Origin: Xanthomarina maritima
GTDB taxonomy: Bacteria > Bacteroidota > Bacteroidia > Flavobacteriales > Flavobacteriaceae
Direction of reading: 5' to 3'
DNA length: 53,261 bases
Assembly: GCF_008084905.1 (NCBI RefSeq)
Contig: NZ_VSFC01000009.1
Span: 1 to 53,261, forward strand
Positions 34,980 to 42,818 of the stretch are shown piece after piece. Every line of letters begins with the position of its first letter. The first letter of the stretch is position 1. The notes under the pieces are model-generated. The model saw only the letters and a list, made by a program, of their open reading frames with translations. It was not told where the DNA came from and did not search any database. The position numbers were made by a program, and so were the translations under genes.

Positions 34980-35071
34980 ATATTTAATAATCCTCCCTAA
35001 GAACTAATTAATAGCAATACAAAAATGGGACTCTTTTGAATGTCTTGCAATACTCAAATTGAGTAATTGTA

Positions 35072-35842
35072 TTAAATATAACTCTTATTTATTTTAAGCA
35101 TGCCTATTAATTCGCCAGTTGAAGAGATATTTAATTTTTTTAAAATATTTCGTCTGTGGGTATCTACTGTGTTAGGACTTATATTTAAGCTTTCGGCAAT
35201 TTCTTTACTGGATTTATTTAAGGTTAATAGCCTTATAACATCGCGTTCGCGATTGCTTAATCCATTGGTTAATAGTTTTTGCGAAAAGTTATTGAAATAC
35301 TTGGTTTCGTATTCGTTATTTTTATTTAAAAGCTTAGCAGTAGCTGTAATTGGAATTTTAACTTTTGGGTCTATAACTGTATAATGTGCCAAACCTATGA
35401 TGGGTTTCATGTCTGAATCGAACTCTAAAGGTGTGGTATTCTGAATGATGTTTACATAAGTATCATCTGCGCTTTTAAGTCTATAATTCCAAGTGTAACT
35501 CATGCGCTGCCTATTATCTAAAGGAATTTCGGCCATGGTATAAATCATTAATTCGTTTAAAGCTTTAAGCCATAATTCGATATCTTCAGGATGAATCCGG
35601 TTCCAAAAGTTACGCATCCCTTCTTTTAATAATTCATCTTTATCAAGTCCTATACAAGTAGTCATGTTTTTACTAATAAATTCAAACGTTAAATCTTGTG
35701 TGTTTGTAATACAGAAAAATGTCGAGCTATAAGGTAAATAGGTGTCTAGCTCTATTATCTTTTTAATATGGTGAGTCAGGATAGGATGATCATACGACTT
35801 AAAAATCTCGTTATAAATATTTTTAATGTTTTTTAAAAGCAT
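35072..35842 (-). CDS. PAS domain LuxR-type transcription regulator
   Basis: 256 aa. The N-terminal half is PAS-like (YSSTFFCITNTQDLTFEFIS, then FWNRIHPEDIELWLKALNEL and MSYTWNYRLKSADDTYVNII), as in cytoplasmic sensor domains. The C-terminal domain is a GerE/LuxR helix-turn-helix: GLSNRERDVIRLLTLNKSSK, EIAESLNISPNTVDTHRRNI and LKKLNISSTGEL. There is no receiver domain, so it is not a classical phosphorylated regulator; it likely senses a cytoplasmic ligand or cue. Target genes unknown. It is flanked by the convergent LytS kinase and by the Lrp-type regulator gene in the same orientation. Confidence 0.9.
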   Translation of the reverse strand: MLLKNIKNIYNEIFKSYDHPILTHHIKKIIELDTYLPYSSTFFCITNTQDLTFEFISKNMTTCIGLDKDELLKEGMRNFWNRIHPEDIELWLKALNELMIYTMAEIPLDNRQRMSYTWNYRLKSADDTYVNIIQNTTPLEFDSDMKPIIGLAHYTVIDPKVKIPITATAKLLNKNNEYETKYFNNFSQKLLTNGLSNRERDVIRLLTLNKSSKEIAESLNISPNTVDTHRRNILKKLNISSTGELIGMLKINKSYI

Positions 35843-35879
35843 GTATTAGGGGTTGAATATTTATTGCAATATAAACTAA

Positions 35880-36338
35880 TTAAATGTTAATAGCTGTAGT
35901 ATGCTTTACTTCGTTAATTACAAACATGCTATGTGTACTTCCAATATGATTGATAGATGTTAATTTATTAACCATAAATTCTCGAAAGGCTTCCATGTCT
36001 TCCACAATAACTTTTAATAAATAATCATAGTCACCACTAATGTGATAACACTCCATGACTTCTACTAAATTAGCAACTTCTTTTTCGAACTTCACCACAT
36101 AGTTCTGGGTGTGCTGAATGAGTTTGATATGGCAGAAGGCAACAAAACTTTTTTCTACTTTTTCCTTCTTCACTAAAGCCACATACTTAGATATAACACC
36201 TTGGTTTTCTAGCTTTTTAATACGCTCATAAACAGCTGTAACAGATAGATTTAATTTATTGGAAAGCTCTTTATTTGTTTGTTTACTATCTGCTTGTAAA
36301 AGCGCTATCAGTTTTTTATCTATGGCATCGAAAATCAT
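35880..36338 (-). CDS. Lrp/AsnC-family transcription regulator
   Basis: 152 aa, the usual length. The N-terminal winged HTH is DAIDKKLIALLQADSKQTNK followed by ELSNKLNLSVTAVYERIKKL. The C-terminal RAM effector domain has KVEKSFVAFCHIKLIQHTQN, VMECYHISGDYDYLLKVIVE and the final TTAINI. Lrp proteins sense amino acids and often control a divergent metabolic gene. Here the neighbour, transcribed away across 165 bases, is a methionine gamma-lyase-like enzyme, so it is the probable target and a sulfur or branched-chain amino acid the probable effector (inference). Confidence 0.93.
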   Translation of the reverse strand: MIFDAIDKKLIALLQADSKQTNKELSNKLNLSVTAVYERIKKLENQGVISKYVALVKKEKVEKSFVAFCHIKLIQHTQNYVVKFEKEVANLVEVMECYHISGDYDYLLKVIVEDMEAFREFMVNKLTSINHIGSTHSMFVINEVKHTTAINI

Positions 36339-36365
36339 ATTGAAAAATTTTCAGTTTAAATGAAT

Positions 36366-36425
36366 AATATCTATCTAAACAGTATTAATATTCTACAAAT
36401 ATAGCAATAGATAGATTTATAATCT
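36366..36425. promoter_or_regulatory. Lrp promoter and probable operator sites
   Basis: On the minus strand TATATTTG (36396-36403) is a perfect -7 match for the Lrp gene. On either side lie TATCTATCTAAA (from 36368) and the inverted ATAGATAGATTTAT (36407-36420). The palindrome AGATT-TAT-AATCT (36413-36425) has the size and shape of an Lrp half-site pair. Another TTATCTAAAATA lies further on (about 36450). Autoregulation and control of the divergent gene are inferred. Confidence 0.5.
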
Positions 36426-36503
36426 GAATAATTACCTACTCATTGATTATTTATCTAAAATACTTGATATTTACATCCATATAATCTTAAAACTAATAGC
36501 ATT

Positions 36504-37703
36504 ATGGCATTTAAACCAGCAAACAACATACAAGACTTACAATATTTTGGAGAATTTGGAGGAGTAAACCCCTCTATTTCTGATTCCTCAACCTATACCT
36601 TTTTATCGGCCAAAACCATGTTCGATACCTTTGAAGGTAATGCCGATGGTTGCTATTTATACTCCAGACATTCATCCCCTTCTAACCTGTATTTAGGTGA
36701 AGCTTTGGCTGCTATGGAAGGCACAGAAACTGCGAATGTAACTGCTTCTGGAATGGGAGCCATTACACCAGTTATTATGCAACTTTGTGGCGCAGGAGAT
36801 CATGTGGTCTCCAGTAGAACGATATATGGAGGAACTTACGCCTTTCTTAAAAATTTCACACCTAGATTTAATATTCAAACCAGTTTTGTAGATATCACTA
36901 AATTAGATGTGGTTGAAGCTGCCATTACGCCAGATACCAAAGTGCTTTATTGCGAGTCTGTAAGTAATCCGTTATTAGAAGTAGCAGATATTGCAGGATT
37001 GGCCAAATTAGCTAAAAAGCATAACTTAAAATTGGTTGTGGATAATACCTTTTCGCCTTTATCCATTTCGCCTGTACAATTAGGTGCAGACATCGTAATT
37101 CACAGTTTAACTAAATTCATTAATGGCTCTAGCGATACCGTTGGTGGAGTTGTTTGTGGTACCCAAGAATTTATTAACGATTTACGTAATGTAAACGATG
37201 GCGCTTGTATGCTTTTAGGATCTACAATGGATAGTTTAAGAGCTGCTTCGGTATTAAAAAACTTAAGAACACTGCATATTAGAATGCAGCAACACAGCTT
37301 AAATGCAACCTATTTAGCTGAAAAATTTGAAGCTTTAGGATTAAAAACGGTTTATCCAGGATTGGCTTCGCATCCATCTCATAAGTTATTTAAGTCTATG
37401 ATGAATGAAAAGTATGGTTTTGGTGGCATGCTAACCATAGATGTTGGGTCTTTAGATAAAGCCAATGCCTTAATGGAATTAATGCAAGAGAAAAACTTAG
37501 GATACTTGGCAGTAAGCTTAGGGTTTTACAAAACCTTGTTCTCTGCTCCAGGAAGCTCTACCTCTTCTGAAATCCCTGAAGATGAGCAAAAAGACATGGG
37601 ATTAAGCGATGGGTTAATTCGTTTCTCCATTGGTTTAGATGCAGATATAGAACGTACATTAAATACAATGAAAGCTTGTATGAAGGAATTAAACATCTTG
37701 TAA
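36504..37703 (+). CDS. Cys/Met metabolism PLP-dependent enzyme, methionine gamma-lyase-like
   Basis: 399 aa. PLP-dependent fold type I enzyme of the MetB/MetC/MGL group. Motifs: YLYSRHSSPSNLYLGEALAA, ASGMGAITPVIMQLCGAGDH, YCESVSNPLLEVADIAGLA, VVDNTFSPLSISPVQLGADI, and the PLP-lysine in VIHSLTKFINGSSDTVGG. The closing motif is RFSIGLDADIERTLNTM. SSRTIYGGTYAFLKNF is typical of the family's substrate loop. Reaction: gamma-elimination of methionine or a related beta/gamma-lyase; the exact substrate is not decided by sequence. The divergent Lrp gene suggests amino-acid-responsive control, consistent with a catabolic role. It is followed directly (end to end) by a convergent gene. Confidence 0.88.
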   Translation: MAFKPANNIQDLQYFGEFGGVNPSISDSSTYTFLSAKTMFDTFEGNADGCYLYSRHSSPSNLYLGEALAAMEGTETANVTASGMGAITPVIMQLCGAGDHVVSSRTIYGGTYAFLKNFTPRFNIQTSFVDITKLDVVEAAITPDTKVLYCESVSNPLLEVADIAGLAKLAKKHNLKLVVDNTFSPLSISPVQLGADIVIHSLTKFINGSSDTVGGVVCGTQEFINDLRNVNDGACMLLGSTMDSLRAASVLKNLRTLHIRMQQHSLNATYLAEKFEALGLKTVYPGLASHPSHKLFKSMMNEKYGFGGMLTIDVGSLDKANALMELMQEKNLGYLAVSLGFYKTLFSAPGSSTSSEIPEDEQKDMGLSDGLIRFSIGLDADIERTLNTMKACMKELNIL

Positions 37704-38726
37704 TTAATCGTTTCCTTTAAGTCGTTTCCAGAAAACAGATAAATCCTCACTTGAAGGAGGTTTACCATAAAAAGGGAGACCATTCAAACGTTCTCCCTCT
37801 TTTTTTACAGAAAAACTAAATATAGAGGAGTTTGGATCTTCCATATTAAAATAAGGATATCTTAAATCGTTATATCGAAATGTATTTTCTTCCAGAGGAA
37901 TTAAATTATAATAGCCATTACTAAACCATGAAAGTGTTTGAATATCTTTATTTCCCTCTGAAACTAGTTCATGGTTTTTAGGCAACTGTTTCCAATTCTC
38001 TACTCTTGAAGCTCTATCTAAAATAGAATAATAACCAACATAATAAGATGTTTCTGTTTCGGCAATGCCATACCAAAGCACATTGTTAAAAAATGTTGGT
38101 TGGGTTTGAAATCTACTGAATGCTATGCCATCATCTATTAAAGAATCTTTAAAAACTGAATTAACATACCATTTATTCAAAATAGTTAATAGCATATAAA
38201 ACGTACTAACAGTTAAGCCAAGCCTTGCTAAAAATAATCGTTTGTTTGAGTTCCTTTTGTAAAACATTACTGCAATAAAACACAACAGAAAAGGTAAAGT
38301 ATAAATAGGGTCTACTACCGAAATAGCATTTAAAGCCACTCGATAATCTGAAAAAGGCAAAAACAATTGCGTACCATAGGGAGTAAAGCTATCTAAAATA
38401 GGATGAGTAAAAATAGACAGGAAAAACAACCAAATCCAGTTTTTCCTATTGGTTGTGCCCAAACGTTTACCTCTATTATAGAGCCAATAAACAAATGCTC
38501 CTAAAATGAAGGCGGCTAAAATAGCAAACACAATAGAATGCATAAAGCCTCTATGAAACGCCATTCTATCAATTTCGTTAATGTAGAAAAGTTTTGCTAA
38601 AAACACATCCATATCAGGAATGGTACCACCAATAGCTCCAAACAATAAGGCCTTGTTGCCTATTTTTTTTCCTAATGCAACTTCTCCACAAGCAGCACCT
38701 AGAACAATTTGTGTTAATGAATCCAT
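37704..38726 (-). CDS. YdjM/DUF457-type membrane-bound putative metal-dependent hydrolase
   Basis: 340 aa. The N-terminal half resembles inner-membrane YdjM-like proteins: MDSLTQIVLGAACGEVALGK, GGTIPDMDVFLAKLF, MAFHRGFMHSIVFA and FTHPILDSFTPYGTQLFLPF, where conserved His/Asp residues look like metal ligands. Four to five hydrophobic helices occupy residues 30-190. The C-terminal 130 residues are soluble and family-specific (SRVENWKQLPKNH, LNGLPFYGKPPSS). Function unknown. Its stop directly abuts that of the PLP enzyme (37703/37704). Confidence 0.8.
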   Translation of the reverse strand: MDSLTQIVLGAACGEVALGKKIGNKALLFGAIGGTIPDMDVFLAKLFYINEIDRMAFHRGFMHSIVFAILAAFILGAFVYWLYNRGKRLGTTNRKNWIWLFFLSIFTHPILDSFTPYGTQLFLPFSDYRVALNAISVVDPIYTLPFLLCFIAVMFYKRNSNKRLFLARLGLTVSTFYMLLTILNKWYVNSVFKDSLIDDGIAFSRFQTQPTFFNNVLWYGIAETETSYYVGYYSILDRASRVENWKQLPKNHELVSEGNKDIQTLSWFSNGYYNLIPLEENTFRYNDLRYPYFNMEDPNSSIFSFSVKKEGERLNGLPFYGKPPSSEDLSVFWKRLKGND

Positions 38727-38828
38727 GTATGGTTATAAATATGAAAAACAAATGTACACAACTTAATCGATTTGCATAGGTAAAGTGAAAATCGTAACAT
38801 TACAATCCTAAAAAAACTAACTAGAAAA

Positions 38829-40295
38829 ATGCAAGACGATAAAAACCTTTCTGAAATTGAAATAGAGGATCAAACAATCATTGAAAATAAGGAACTTAGC
38901 ATTTGGGAAGCCTTAATTCCAGTTGTTCTATTAATGTTAATGTTAGCTTATAACATCTTTTATGCAGATGGAGAAGCCTTAGGCGAGTATTCCAATCAGT
39001 TTATTTTATTAATTGGTGGTGGTATTGCAGCCATAGTTGGTTTCTTTAATAAAGTTCAAATTAAATTAATGATCAAAGAAATTTGGGAAAACCTTAAAAG
39101 TGTTTTTGTACCCATTATGATTCTCTTTTTGGTTGGTGCTTTGGCTGGAACTTGGTTAGTTAGTGGTGTCATTCCTGCCATGGTTTATTATGGTTTACAA
39201 GTATTAAGTCCTGCTATCTTCTTGCCTGCTTCAGTAATTATTTGTGCTGTTATTTCTATTGCTACGGGTAGTTCTTGGACCACTTCTGCAACAGTTGGTA
39301 TTGCATTAATTGGTATTGGAAGTGCTTTAGGAATCCATCCAGGAATGATAGCTGGTGCAGTTATCTCTGGTGCTTATTTTGGAGATAAAATGTCTCCTTT
39401 AAGCGATACAACCAATCTGGCTCCTGCTATGGCTGGTACAGATTTGTTTACACACATTCGCTACATGACATTTACAACTGTGCCAACCTTAATAGTGACT
39501 TTAATAGCTTTTAGTATAATTAGTATGTCTATTGATACAACAGGAAGTGCAGATTTAAGTAGTTTATTAAGGAGTATAGATAATACGTTTAATATAACAC
39601 CATTATTATTTATTGTTCCATTAGCTGTTATAGCACTAATCCTATTAAAAACAAAGCCATTAATTGCATTAGGAACTGGTGTTCTATTAGCTACTGTTTT
39701 TGCTTTTATTTTTCAGCCTAATATTTTAGACGGTTTAGCATCTTCTAAATTTGGATCCATCATCAATGCCATTTTAACAGACACTCAAATTACCACAGAT
39801 AATGAAAAGCTAAATGACTTGTTTTCTGCTGGAGGAATGAAAGGCATGTTATGGACTATATTTTTAATTTGCTGCGCTATGGTTTTTGGAGGCATCATGG
39901 ATGCCATAGGTGCTCTATCGAGAATTACAAAAGCATTATTATCTGTTGCTACAACAGTATTTGGTCTGTTTGCAAGCACAGTTATTAGTTGTTTAGGATT
40001 AAATGCAATTGCTAGCGATCAATATCTAGCAATCGTTATACCTGGAAAAATGTTCAAAAAAGCTTATCAAGATAAAGGATTGGCTCCTGAAAATTTAAGT
40101 AGAACTTTAGAAGATTCAGGTACTGTAACTTCCGTATTAATTCCATGGAATACTTGTGGAGCTTATCAATCAGGTGTTTTAGGTGTTAGTGTTGCAGAAT
40201 ATTTCGTATATGCCATCTTTAACTGGTTAAGTCCTTTTACAACCTTATTCTTTGCAGCCCTTCAGATTAAAATCAGACAAATCTCTTCAAAATAG
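38829..40295 (+). CDS. nhaC: Na+/H+ antiporter, NhaC family
   Basis: 488 aa, about 12 transmembrane helices. NhaC exchanges Na+ (or other cations) for H+, or in some members malate/lactate. Diagnostic stretches: GALAGTWLVSGVIPAMVYYG, ISIATGSSWTTSATVGIALI, GIHPGMIAGAVISGAYFGDK, and MSPLSDTTNLAPAMAGTDLF, plus the C-terminal LEDSGTVTSVLIPWNTCGAY. The N-terminal 25 residues are acidic and cytoplasmic. It is divergent from the YdjM-like gene and independent of the next operon. Confidence 0.93.
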   Translation: MQDDKNLSEIEIEDQTIIENKELSIWEALIPVVLLMLMLAYNIFYADGEALGEYSNQFILLIGGGIAAIVGFFNKVQIKLMIKEIWENLKSVFVPIMILFLVGALAGTWLVSGVIPAMVYYGLQVLSPAIFLPASVIICAVISIATGSSWTTSATVGIALIGIGSALGIHPGMIAGAVISGAYFGDKMSPLSDTTNLAPAMAGTDLFTHIRYMTFTTVPTLIVTLIAFSIISMSIDTTGSADLSSLLRSIDNTFNITPLLFIVPLAVIALILLKTKPLIALGTGVLLATVFAFIFQPNILDGLASSKFGSIINAILTDTQITTDNEKLNDLFSAGGMKGMLWTIFLICCAMVFGGIMDAIGALSRITKALLSVATTVFGLFASTVISCLGLNAIASDQYLAIVIPGKMFKKAYQDKGLAPENLSRTLEDSGTVTSVLIPWNTCGAYQSGVLGVSVAEYFVYAIFNWLSPFTTLFFAALQIKIRQISSK

Positions 40296-40390
40296 TATTT
40301 ATTTATTGTTTTTTTATTTCATTATAAACAAAAATTATAGTGAGATAAAAAATTAAGATTTGATTATTCTAAAATCATCTCTTTGTGGAC

Positions 40391-40398
40391 TATATTTG
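40391..40398 (+). promoter_or_regulatory. -7 element of peroxiredoxin operon
   Basis: TATATTTG, a perfect TAnnTTTG match, 38 bases before the ATG at 40436. Confidence 0.55.
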
Positions 40399-40435
40399 CA
40401 ATAAAGAAATTTATTAATAATTAAATATAAAACAC

Positions 40436-41074
40436 ATGGCATTTGTAGGTAAAAAATTCCCAAATTTAAACGTTGACGCAATGAACGAAATGGGAGACAC
40501 TTTTAAAGTAAACGTATTAGAAGAAGCAATTAATAATAACAAAAAAGTTATTTTATTTTGGTATCCTAAAGACTTCACATTTGTATGTCCAACAGAATTA
40601 CATGCATTTCAAGCTGCAATGGAAGAATTCAAAAAACGTAACACTGTTGTTATTGGAGCATCTTGTGATACACCAGAAGTACACTTTGCTTGGTTAAACA
40701 CGCCTAAAGATAATGGTGGTATTGAAGGTGTAACTTATCCAATTTTAGCTGATTCTAACAGAAATCTTGCTGCAACATTAGGGATTTTAGATATCACTAA
40801 CGAACAATATAACGAAGAAACTGGAATTGTTACTGTAGATGGAGATAATGTAACTTACAGGGCTACATATTTAATTGATGAAGAAGGAACTGTTTTTCAT
40901 GAAGGTATTAACCATATGCCAGTTGGAAGAAACGTCAATGAATTTTTACGTTTAATAGATGCTTACTCTCATGTTCAAAATCATGGTGAAGTTTGTCCAG
41001 CTAACTGGGAAGAAGGTAAAGATGCCATGAAAGCGAATGCGAAAGGTACTGCTGAATATTTAGCTTCTCACTAA
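40436..41074 (+). CDS. 2-Cys peroxiredoxin (AhpC/Prx1-type)
   Basis: 212 aa. Reduces H2O2 and organic peroxides. The peroxidatic cysteine is in FWYPKDFTFVCPTELHAFQA (PxxxTxxC context) and the resolving cysteine in NHGEVCPANWEEGKDAM. VIGASCDTPEVHFAWLN and YRATYLIDEEGTVFHEGIN complete the thioredoxin fold. The C-terminus lacks a YF motif (ends AKGTAEYLASH). A thioredoxin gene follows and may supply the electrons, with the 85-aa protein next in line. The operon runs from 40436 to about 41732. Confidence 0.95.
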   Translation: MAFVGKKFPNLNVDAMNEMGDTFKVNVLEEAINNNKKVILFWYPKDFTFVCPTELHAFQAAMEEFKKRNTVVIGASCDTPEVHFAWLNTPKDNGGIEGVTYPILADSNRNLAATLGILDITNEQYNEETGIVTVDGDNVTYRATYLIDEEGTVFHEGINHMPVGRNVNEFLRLIDAYSHVQNHGEVCPANWEEGKDAMKANAKGTAEYLASH

Positions 41075-41160
41075 AAGTAATAAATTCCAATATTAAAACT
41101 ACAAATTCTATTCGACACATATTGGAATTTGGAATTTGATATTTTAAAATTGAATAAAAT

Positions 41161-41469
41161 ATGGTACAAGAATTAGATCAAGATAATTTACAAGATATAA
41201 TAAACAATAACGACACTGTAGTTGTTCAATATTCAGCAACTTGGTGTGGTAATTGTAGAATTATGAAACCAAAGTTCAAAAAATTAGCTTCAGAAATGGA
41301 ACAAACAGCATTTGTAATTGCTGATGCTGAAAAATTTCCAGAATCTAGAAAATTAGCAACGGTTGATAATTTACCAACTTTCGCGACTTTCAAAAAAGGT
41401 GATTTTGTAAATCAAGTTCAAACTAACAAATTTGAAGTTTTAAAAGAATTGGTTGACAATTTAAATTAA
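41161..41469 (+). CDS. Thioredoxin-family protein with WCGNC active site
   Basis: 102 aa, compact thioredoxin without signal peptide, so cytoplasmic. The active site is VVVQYSATWCGNCRIMKPKF, with CGNC where thioredoxin has CGPC. DNLPTFATFKKGDFVNQVQT holds the cis-Pro loop (L-P-T). The Pro-to-Asn change will alter redox potential. It follows a peroxiredoxin after 86 bases and precedes the 85-aa gene by 5 bases, so a peroxiredoxin-recycling role is likely (inference). Confidence 0.92.
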   Translation: MVQELDQDNLQDIINNNDTVVVQYSATWCGNCRIMKPKFKKLASEMEQTAFVIADAEKFPESRKLATVDNLPTFATFKKGDFVNQVQTNKFEVLKELVDNLN

Positions 41470-41474
41470 ACTAT

Positions 41475-41732
41475 ATGAAACTAACAATAATCAAGCACTT
41501 AACACAATTCATTGAAATTAATGATGAAGATTTTGTTGTAGAATCTATTGAAACTCTTGAAGCTTTAACAGAAGTAACTTCATTAAAAGATGAGGAACTA
41601 GATGTTATTGGCGAATTGATTTCTAATATGTATGGAGCCCTTGAAGTGAATAAAATGATAAAAGATGGTACACCAAAAAAAGAAGCCTTAAATAACTTTA
41701 TGAAACGTGTACTTGGTTCAATAGATAAATAA
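41475..41732 (+). CDS. Conserved 85-aa protein (recalled as DUF6952 family)
   Basis: 85 aa, cytoplasmic and acidic: KLTIIKHLTQFIEINDEDFV at the start, then IETLEALTEVTSLKDEELDV, IGELISNMYGALEVNKMIKD and KEALNNFMKRVLGSIDK. Predominantly helical with no cysteine. It starts 5 bases after the thioredoxin gene, so the pair is very probably co-translated. In Flavobacteriia I recall this thioredoxin-plus-small-protein pair being conserved, which suggests an accessory role in the peroxiredoxin/thioredoxin system. Function unknown. Confidence 0.8.
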   Translation: MKLTIIKHLTQFIEINDEDFVVESIETLEALTEVTSLKDEELDVIGELISNMYGALEVNKMIKDGTPKKEALNNFMKRVLGSIDK

Positions 41733-41758
41733 TTATTATTACACCTTTATATCTAAAT

Positions 41759-41792
41759 AAAAAAAGCCTTTTCTAACCGGAAAAGGCTTTTT
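41759..41792. terminator. Terminator after the peroxiredoxin/thioredoxin operon
   Basis: Stem AAAAAGCCTTTTC (41761-41773) / GAAAAGGCTTTTT (41780-41792), loop TAACCG, 13 bp perfect. A T-rich stretch follows on the plus strand. It separates the operon from tpx. Confidence 0.88.
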
Positions 41793-41840
41793 GTTTTAAG
41801 CAATTATCACTACTTTTAACTTCATTAAAAATCAAAAATT

Positions 41841-42347
41841 ATGGCAAGAGTAACTTTAAAAGGAAACGAAATACAAACATCTGGAACACTTCCAAAGGTT
41901 GGAACAAAAGCACCAGATTTCAAACTTACAACCACAGAACTAAACACCAAGTCGCTATCAGATTTTTTAGGCAGCAAAGTAGTATTAAACATTTTTCCAA
42001 GTGTAGATACAGGAACATGTGCTCAATCCGTAAGACAATTTAATCAGGAAGCTGCTGAATTAGAAAACACTAAAGTATTATGCATCTCTAGAGATTTACC
42101 CTTTGCTCTAGGTCGATTTTGTGGTGCCGAAGGATTAAATAATGTAACTTCACTTTCAGATTATAAAGATGGATGTTTTGGAAAAGATTATGGTTTAGAT
42201 TTTACTACAGGTCCTCTAGAAGCATTACACTCAAGATGTGTTATCGTTTTAGATGAAAATGGAACTGTAAAATATACAGAACAAGTTTCTGAAATTACAG
42301 AAGAACCTAATTATAAAGCTGCTCTCGAAGCTTTATTAGATGACTAA
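41841..42347 (+). CDS. tpx: Thiol peroxidase (Tpx-type, atypical 2-Cys peroxiredoxin)
   Basis: 168 aa. Reduces hydroperoxides with electrons from thioredoxin. Peroxidatic cysteine in FPSVDTGTCAQSVRQFNQEA (TxxCxxSxR) and resolving cysteine in FALGRFCGAEGLNNV, as in Tpx. The N-terminal MARVTLKGNEIQTSGTLPKV and APDFKLTT are family-typical. The dgkA-like gene overlaps its end by 8 bases, so they are coupled. It is preceded by a strong terminator. Confidence 0.95.
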   Translation: MARVTLKGNEIQTSGTLPKVGTKAPDFKLTTTELNTKSLSDFLGSKVVLNIFPSVDTGTCAQSVRQFNQEAAELENTKVLCISRDLPFALGRFCGAEGLNNVTSLSDYKDGCFGKDYGLDFTTGPLEALHSRCVIVLDENGTVKYTEQVSEITEEPNYKAALEALLDD

Positions 42348-42708
42348 AAAAGAGTCTTTTTTTATTAATAGAATTAAAAGTATAAAATATGCTTTTAAAG
42401 GTGCTGTACTTTTAATTAGTACAGAATCTAGTATTAAAATTCAAATATTTATTGGAATTATAATGACAATCATTGGATTTATTGTAGGTCTTAGTCCTAC
42501 TGAATGGATCTTACAAACTTTAACCATTGGCCTTATAATTTCAATAGAAAGCATCAATACTGCAATAGAAGAAATTGCCAACTTTATTCATCCGGAATAT
42601 CATCCAAAAATAGGATTTATTAAGGACCTTGCTGCTGGAGCTGTTTTTATATTTGCAGTTATAGCAATAATCATTGGTTGTATCATTTATATTCCTAAGT
42701 TTTTTTAA
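42340..42708 (+). CDS. dgkA: Diacylglycerol/undecaprenol kinase family protein (DgkA-type)
   Basis: 122 aa, three transmembrane helices (about 40-58, 60-75, 97-118). DgkA-type enzymes phosphorylate diacylglycerol or undecaprenol in the inner membrane. Catalytic signature region: ESINTAIEEIANFIHPEYHP with the Glu/Asn pair, then IGFIKDLAAGAVFIFAVIAI (KDxAAGAV). The ESSIKIQIFIGIIM segment is also typical. Lipid specificity cannot be told from the sequence. It overlaps tpx by 8 bases. The ftsK promoter follows it. Confidence 0.92.
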   Translation: MTKKESFFINRIKSIKYAFKGAVLLISTESSIKIQIFIGIIMTIIGFIVGLSPTEWILQTLTIGLIISIESINTAIEEIANFIHPEYHPKIGFIKDLAAGAVFIFAVIAIIIGCIIYIPKFF

Positions 42709-42743
42709 ATACTTTTACCGTTAGGATAAACGTTAGTAATTTG

Positions 42744-42751
42744 TATTTTTG
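42744..42751 (+). promoter_or_regulatory. -7 element of ftsK
   Basis: TATTTTTG, a perfect TAnnTTTG match, 67 bases before the ftsK ATG. Overlapping downstream, TTGCAT (42752-42757) and ATGCAA (42768-42773) form a small hairpin in the leader. Confidence 0.55.
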
Positions 42752-42818
42752 TTGCATTGTGAAAACCATGCAATCTTAATGTGTATAAAAAAGATTTCTG
42801 TTTTTTCGAATAATACTT

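Noticed and set aside
36413-36425. Riboswitch between lrp and the PLP enzyme gene
   Set aside because: Only short DNA palindromes are visible, no SAM-type or other riboswitch core, and both genes have DNA-level signals.
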